Assembly (NCBI GenBank): GCA_015143295.1 | Contig: CM026570.1 | Coordinates: 10,316,047-10,380,046 of the forward strand | Reading direction: 5' to 3' | Origin: Tetracentron sinense | Taxonomy: Eukaryota; Streptophyta; Magnoliopsida; Trochodendrales; Trochodendraceae | Length of the DNA: 64,000 nt | In this document: in pieces, positions 58,947-64,000 of the stretch | Position numbering within the stretch: the stretch's first letter is position 1 | Layout of the letters: every line of letters starts with the position of its first letter | Program-made: the position numbers and the translations under genes | The notes under the pieces: generated by a model | Database searches by the model: none | The model's input: the letters and a program-made list of their open reading frames with translations, nothing else | What the model was told of the DNA's origin: nothing

Positions 58947-61383
58947 TGTAAGCACCCCATTTTTACACCCCCTAAGCTTTGGGCTCAAGGCCCATTACAC
59001 TAGGACAAACCCTAGGAGAGCCCTAGACCAAACCCTAGACCTAGTCCTAGCTAAACCCTAGCCCAAGACCTAGGACAAACCCTATGGGTTCAAGGCCCAC
59101 TACACAACCCATCCAAAAAAAAAAGCCTTAAAACCAAGGCCCAAACACTTTAGGGCCCACACTTAGGCCCACCTCAACCCATGAGGGGCACATGGGTGGG
59201 ACCCACAAACCCTAAATCCAAAATGGGCGGGAATTGCCCTAAATGGCTGCCCACAACCCTTTTGACCCAAGTGGATTTGGGTTTGGCCCGAAATAGCATG
59301 AAATCGGTAATGTCCCCAATCTAATTACCGACATTAAGTTTTTGGCCTATTTTTTTAATGTCCCCATTTGGATTACCGACATTATCGTGTTTCCAGGTTT
59401 AGCGTGTGCAGGCTCCACTGCAGCACCACCAGAGGCTTGGGACCTCCCCCATTGGTCCCTGGACCTTCCCTAAATACCCTAAATGCCCTTGGGAGTCCTC
59501 CTTCCTCTCCTATAAATCTCAAGCCATCCCCATGCAAAATCCAAGCTTTTCCATTTGCATCAAACCCCTGTCCGAGCTCATCCAGTAACTAGGACTTGTT
59601 TGAACCCTCCTTCAGTATCATTAGGCCGTCCTAGGCCAGTTCCGGACACCGCCACCACCTTGGCTCCACCTCAACCGACCGTCCAAAGGTAGGGATCTTC
59701 CCTCACCCCTCCTTTTTGCTGCTCTTACTGTAAGGGACCCCTGGTCCTGATCCAGGGGTCCCCTTTTGCTTTCCCTTCATCTGTTTTGGTTGCTACAGCC
59801 GAGGATAGGGGTCCCCCACCTTTACCATAGGTGTAGGGAACTCCCTAGAGGCTAAGTTCGGGTGCAACACTTCACCCATTGTGCATGGAATCCTCCCATA
59901 GGGTCTGAGGGTCCCTCAAGCCATGAGAGAACCTTTAGATCCCTTTTGGTTCAAAGCCAGTGTGCAAAAATCGGTTTTTGAAAAAATCTGCTAGTGGTCG
60001 GCAGAATAATTGCCGACCATACAAAATTGGGCTAAAAGCTTAATGTCCCCATTTGGTTTACCGACATGCCCAAAATAGCCTAAAAACTCTTTGTCCCCAT
60101 TTGGTTTACCGACATGCTCAAAATAGACTAAAAACTCTTTGTCCCCATTTGGTTTACCGACATAATGAGCTTATTTTGGTATTGACTTCGGGCACCTGTG
60201 GGGCCCACATGCCAAGTCCTCTGGGGTCCACCCCAGGCTTGTTGGAAAGCTCTTGATCTCCCCTAGCTCCCTGTAAAATTTCAGGTTCAGGGGCCTTGCC
60301 TAACCATGGTTAGCAGACCCCTAAAGATGGGTTAAAATACTGTCCATAGTGTCGGCAGTTCAAATGCCTACATTACAGACTAATTTTTACCTGACTTTGA
60401 GTCCCTGTAGGGCCCACACCTGGCATATTCAGAGGCTGAGACCTATACCATTTGAAAGGTGACACTCCCAGCTTTCTAACCTTGCTTTTGTTTTACCCAG
60501 GGGTGATCCCTAACCCTAGTTAATCACCCGCAAACTCTGGTTAAAATATTACTGAAATGGAGGTAATCCGATTACCTCCATTTTGGAATTTCTTGATTTC
60601 GGGCTTTGTGAAGGGCCCAAACCTGGTAGGAGGCCACTCTAGGCCCTGCCATACCCTTTGGGCCCATCCTTGACTGACCTTGACCCTTAACCATGGTTGA
60701 AATGGCCCCCGGTTAACGTTTAACCATGGTTAAGCACTACTTAATCCCACAAAAAATATGGAAAAATCCCTAAAAATCCATAAAAATACAAAACACCAAA
60801 AAAACATCAATCTTGCTTGCTTGCTTGCTTTCTTAACCATGGTTAGGCCCTCTAACCATGGTTAACACCTTTCTAACTGCGGTTAGACTCTACTTTGCAC
60901 TTGACCAACTCGGTCAGTCAACCCTAACCTCCGGGCTAGACCCTTGACTACCTTGCACACACACACACCCCTAGCCTTGGCACGGGCTCATGTGCCAGAA
61001 CTATGCTCGGTCTGATCTCACCCCTATGTGAGTACGTAGGCAATCCAACTCGGATTCGACCCCAGTCTAGACAACCCCTAGTCTAGCTTGCTTTGCTTAT
61101 TTTTTGGATTAACATTTCATTAAGCACTTAAGCATTTAATTAATTTTGAGATTAAACTTGGCTTAACTATAGGGAGTAGGTAACCATTTCTTAAATGGGG
61201 GTCTTGGGGTGCCTAACACCTTCCTCAAGGCTTAATCGAACCACTTACCCTAATCTTTGATAGACCTTTTGCCTTATCCAAACAATTGCTTACCCGGGAC
61301 CTATCCCTAAGAATGAATAGGTGGCGACTCTAAAAGCCAATCTTTGCTTTTATGTGGGCGGATCGCAAAATCCCGTGCTCACA
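58947..61383 (+). repeat. Left LTR of the second TR-GAG element
   Basis: 2,437 bp, TGTAAGCACCCC...GCTCACA. TATA box TATAAAT at 59511-59517. Five copies of the TGTCCCCATTTGG-TACCGACA motif rather than four. Two-hairpin module at about 61000-61056, with TACGTAGGCA at 61033-61042. Confidence 0.88.
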
Positions 61384-61387
61384 GCTC

Positions 61388-61405
61388 TGGCGACTCTGCT
61401 GGGGA
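61388..61405 (+). other. Primer binding site, tRNA-Arg type
   Basis: Same 18 bases as at 32636-32653. Confidence 0.8.
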
Positions 61406-62392
61406 CGATGGTTCAAGCCAGAATCTACACTTAAGCCAAATTAATCTCAACATTAATCAACATGCTTAATTGTTTAATCAAGTGCTAATATTTCTTATGG
61501 GTGTGCATTTCATACATATCATTGGTACTGTAATAACCCAACACCTATTAGACAGGCTTATTACGCTAACGGCCGCTGGATGATGATCCTCGGTGTCAGT
61601 AGCTTAAACGTCTTGGAGGTCCGCGGAATTTTGTCTGTTGGGTGATGATCCTCAGGAAACGATTCTGAACGCTCCCGCTTACACCAATCGTCCCCGGTAT
61701 GTTCTATACCTCGGAGTCGCATATACGGTGTTAAGTGATCCCCCCATCTTCCTAGGAACACAACTGCATTACACCAGCATTCATACATATAGCCTAGGCT
61801 AAGGTATAGTCTACAAGCAGCCCATCCGGGAGGGGTTACCTAAACCCTAACCTGCTTGCACCCTATACCCGTCCCCTGTCATGGTTGACTACCCGGGCAC
61901 ATTCTACCCGGATAAGCATCCATCTAGGGGCATGTACTGAGCCCTTTTGTTGTGCCTGTAATAAAATGCACTCTACCCTGCTTCCCGACATAACATATGG
62001 GGTTTAAATCCCAAGTAGATAGGTCTTCACCAGACCTACCTTCATCTTTGACCTGATAGGCCCTCGGTTCCGAATAACCAGGGTAAAGCATGTCGGACCT
62101 CTCTCTGTCTGCCCTATCGGATCACATATGTCTTGTCACACAAAAAAAAAATTCAAAAAAATCAAAAGTCAAAAGTCAAAATTCTCTCTCCTGCATGTCA
62201 TTCTGAATTCCAGAATAGGGGCATTGCCCCTATGTCAGTTAAACTGCTAGGTCTTTTGCTTGCTTGTCAATCTTCCCGCCCTTATCTACTCCGGCTCTTA
62301 CTCTATACATTTCCATTATTTCAGGAGTAGACCCTGAGTTGAGTACTTATCTGAAAGATACCACCAATTGATATCTGATCAAGCAGTACAGT

Positions 62393-63970
62393 ATGGATCA
62401 ATTAGTGGATGGACATGAGACTGATCCTGATACCCCGACATCTCAGCAGCTGCAAGCCCCGAGCCTCGAGGCAAGAATGACTGAGAATGCCCAGAGCATA
62501 GAGGAGTTGAAAAATATTGTGCGAGATTTTATGCGGGCAGTAACACATGCTCTCTCCTCCTCAAATCCTCGACCGGCCGATGTGCCAGGCCCATCACAAG
62601 CTAATCCGCCACATGTCACCAATCTTATCTCACAACCACCTGTCATCAACATCCCTCTATCACCTATTCAACCACAAACCGACTTCACCTTCGGCATGCC
62701 ACCTCCACCTGTTCAACCACAACTCATTCCCCACATCATACCTCTCATCACTGACCAGTTTGAGGAGGAGGAAGCTAGGGCCGGCAATGAACCCCATACT
62801 GGATCAGCTCACATATCTTCCAGTTCGGCATAGATTCCGGATGCTTACAGGGAGAGGATTGAGAAGTTAGAAGAGTTGGTGAAGACAATGCAAGGAGCCC
62901 GTAAATCTGCAGATTTCAGGGACATGTGCATGCACCCAGGGATTCAACTGCCCCGAGATTTCAAGATACCTGATTTCGATAAGTACAATGGGAAGGGATG
63001 TCCCGAGATGCACCTAAGGGTTTACCGAGGAGAGCTGTTCCAGTTGGAACACGATAACAAACTCTTGGTCAAGTTATTTCAGAAGAGTCTGAAAGGAGCA
63101 GCCCTACAGTGGTTCACTAAGGTCGACCCCAACAAAGTCAGAAACTGGGAGGGCCTCTGTGAAACTTTCTTGGCTAAATACTCATACAATGTCGATCGAG
63201 TCCCGCAGAGGGTAGATTTGGAAAAAATGTCACAGAGGGATAATGAGTCCTTCATCGAGTACTCTGTTCGATGGAGAGAAGTCGCTGGAAAAATGAGCAC
63301 CTCTCTGCCGGAAGATGAGCAAGTGACTACTTTCCTCCGCACTCTCAAGCATCCGCTAAAAACTCTCTTGGCCGCACAACCAGTCTCTGATTTCAGTACA
63401 ATGGCCAAATGTGGCGCTAGGATTGAGGCAACTATGGACGATATAGGGGCATTTGACATGTTCCAAGCTTCAAAGGGTGCATCCTCTTCCCATGCTCCCC
63501 TGCCTCCAAGGAAGGACAACAGAAGGAAAGAGAGTGATGGATAAATGGTCGCGGCCATTCGAGTCCCCAACCTCCCTCAACAACCTCGGCAACCACCGCA
63601 GCCTCGGCAGCCTCAACAAGCTCCACATAGTCAAGGGAGACTCCTCTCTCATCAGATGACTTTTGAGCAGAGAAGAAATCGGGTATTCACGCCGCTCCCG
63701 TATTCTTTGACATCGCTGCTCCCTTTCTTGTTGAATAAGAAATTGATCACTCTGAAGGAACCCCAGCCTCCACCAGTAGTTCTCCCAAAGGGTTACAGAC
63801 CAGATCAGCACTGTGGATATCATCAGTCGCCAGGACATCCTACAGATCTATGCTATGACTTCAAGCATGCTATCCAAGACCTATTAGAGACAGATGCAAT
63901 TCGCTTTGAACCAGGAAATGAGGACATCACTCAAGTCCCTCTGCCCAACCATGCTACTCCTGAAAATTAA
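62393..63970 (+). pseudogene. gag: Gag gene with two nonsense codons
   Basis: Exactly as long as the intact gag at 33648-35225 (1,578 bases) and collinear with it. Two in-frame stops split it: TAG at 62831-62833, where the intact copy has CAG, and TAA at 63542-63544, where the intact copy has CAA. Both are C to T on the coding strand; no frameshift is present. The Gag core (about codons 162-383) and the zinc-knuckle-like end are preserved between and after the stops, so inactivation is recent. A full Gag cannot be made from this copy. Confidence 0.88.
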
Positions 63971-64000
63971 GGTTGCATCGGCCAGAATCTTCAGTCAAAT

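Larger units (their letters stand above)
26644..59182 (+). repeat. Large direct tandem duplication, copy 2 (with two later insertions)
   Basis: Corresponds to 7905-26643. Removing 30247-40402 (retrotransposon plus one target copy) and 44627-48168 (solo LTR plus one target copy) leaves about 18.8 kb collinear with copy 1. The first 3.6 kb (to 30246) differs from copy 1 almost only in homopolymer length after an indel-rich first 100 bases; the remainder shows frequent substitutions (roughly 1-3% by eye). Confidence 0.92.
58947..64000 (+). mobile_element. Second TR-GAG-type gypsy element, left LTR and gag only (runs off the window)
   Basis: Left LTR 58947-61383, primer site, leader and a gag of the same length as in the 30247 element. 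It belongs to a subtype without the roughly 70-base GGACGAACCCTAGTG-containing insert near the LTR start. The first 235 bases were copied into the junction at 26408-26643, so this insertion predates the large duplication. Whether it has pol cannot be seen, but the sequence after gag begins like the gag-only element. Confidence 0.85.

Overview
The window is nuclear DNA from a repeat-rich seed plant, probably a eudicot. The evidence is an intron-free plant-type autoinhibited Ca2+-ATPase, plant Ty3/gypsy (Tat/Ogre-like, tRNA-Arg primed) and Ty1/copia retrotransposons, hAT, Harbinger, Mutator and Helitron-like elements, and a short plastid rps3 insert. The species cannot be named from this sequence. 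No bacterial-type operon, tRNA, rRNA or CRISPR array was seen.

Layout. 1-1,731 (minus) is the 5' half of an ACA12/ACA13-like Ca2+-ATPase gene, broken by several 1-base indels, with its promoter to the right. 1,900-7,904 is AT-rich intergenic DNA carrying small DNA transposons: a foldback at 2.0 kb, a Harbinger-type element with a nested SINE-like insert at 3.4-4.1 kb, a GC-rich hAT-like element at 4.6-5.5 kb, foldbacks at 5.6-6.4 kb and a hAT element at 6.5-7.1 kb. From 7,905 to about 59,182 the window is one unit of about 18.7 kb present twice in direct tandem (copy 1 7,905-26,643; copy 2 26,644-59,182). Copy 2 is enlarged by a 10.15 kb LTR retrotransposon (30,247-40,397) and a 3.5 kb solo LTR (44,627-48,163). 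The unit holds a solo gypsy LTR with two nested DNA transposons, a MITE cluster, a plastid rps3 scrap, a foldback element filled with a tandem array, two Helitron-like ends around a gene-like exon, and a degenerate copia element split by another solo gypsy LTR. From 58,947 to the window end lies a second gag-only gypsy element, of which only the left LTR and gag are visible.

The 30,247-40,397 element is complete in structure: 2.4 kb LTRs, a 5-bp target duplication, a tRNA-Arg primer site, a polypurine tract and a 525-codon gag. It has no protease, reverse transcriptase, RNase H or integrase, so it is a TR-GAG type non-autonomous retrotransposon that must depend on an autonomous relative.

Most notable observations: (i) a recurring structured module (hairpin, TACGTAGGCA, hairpin) with apparently compensatory stem changes in several gypsy LTR families and once inside the TR-GAG element; (ii) a 13-unit array of covarying hairpins in the 3' non-coding part of that element; (iii) a sharp step in divergence between the two large copies, exactly at a retrotransposon insertion, which could be gene conversion or a false haplotype duplication in the assembly; (iv) clustered 1-base indels in the ATPase gene and homopolymer-only differences in copy 1, which argue for caution about base-level quality.
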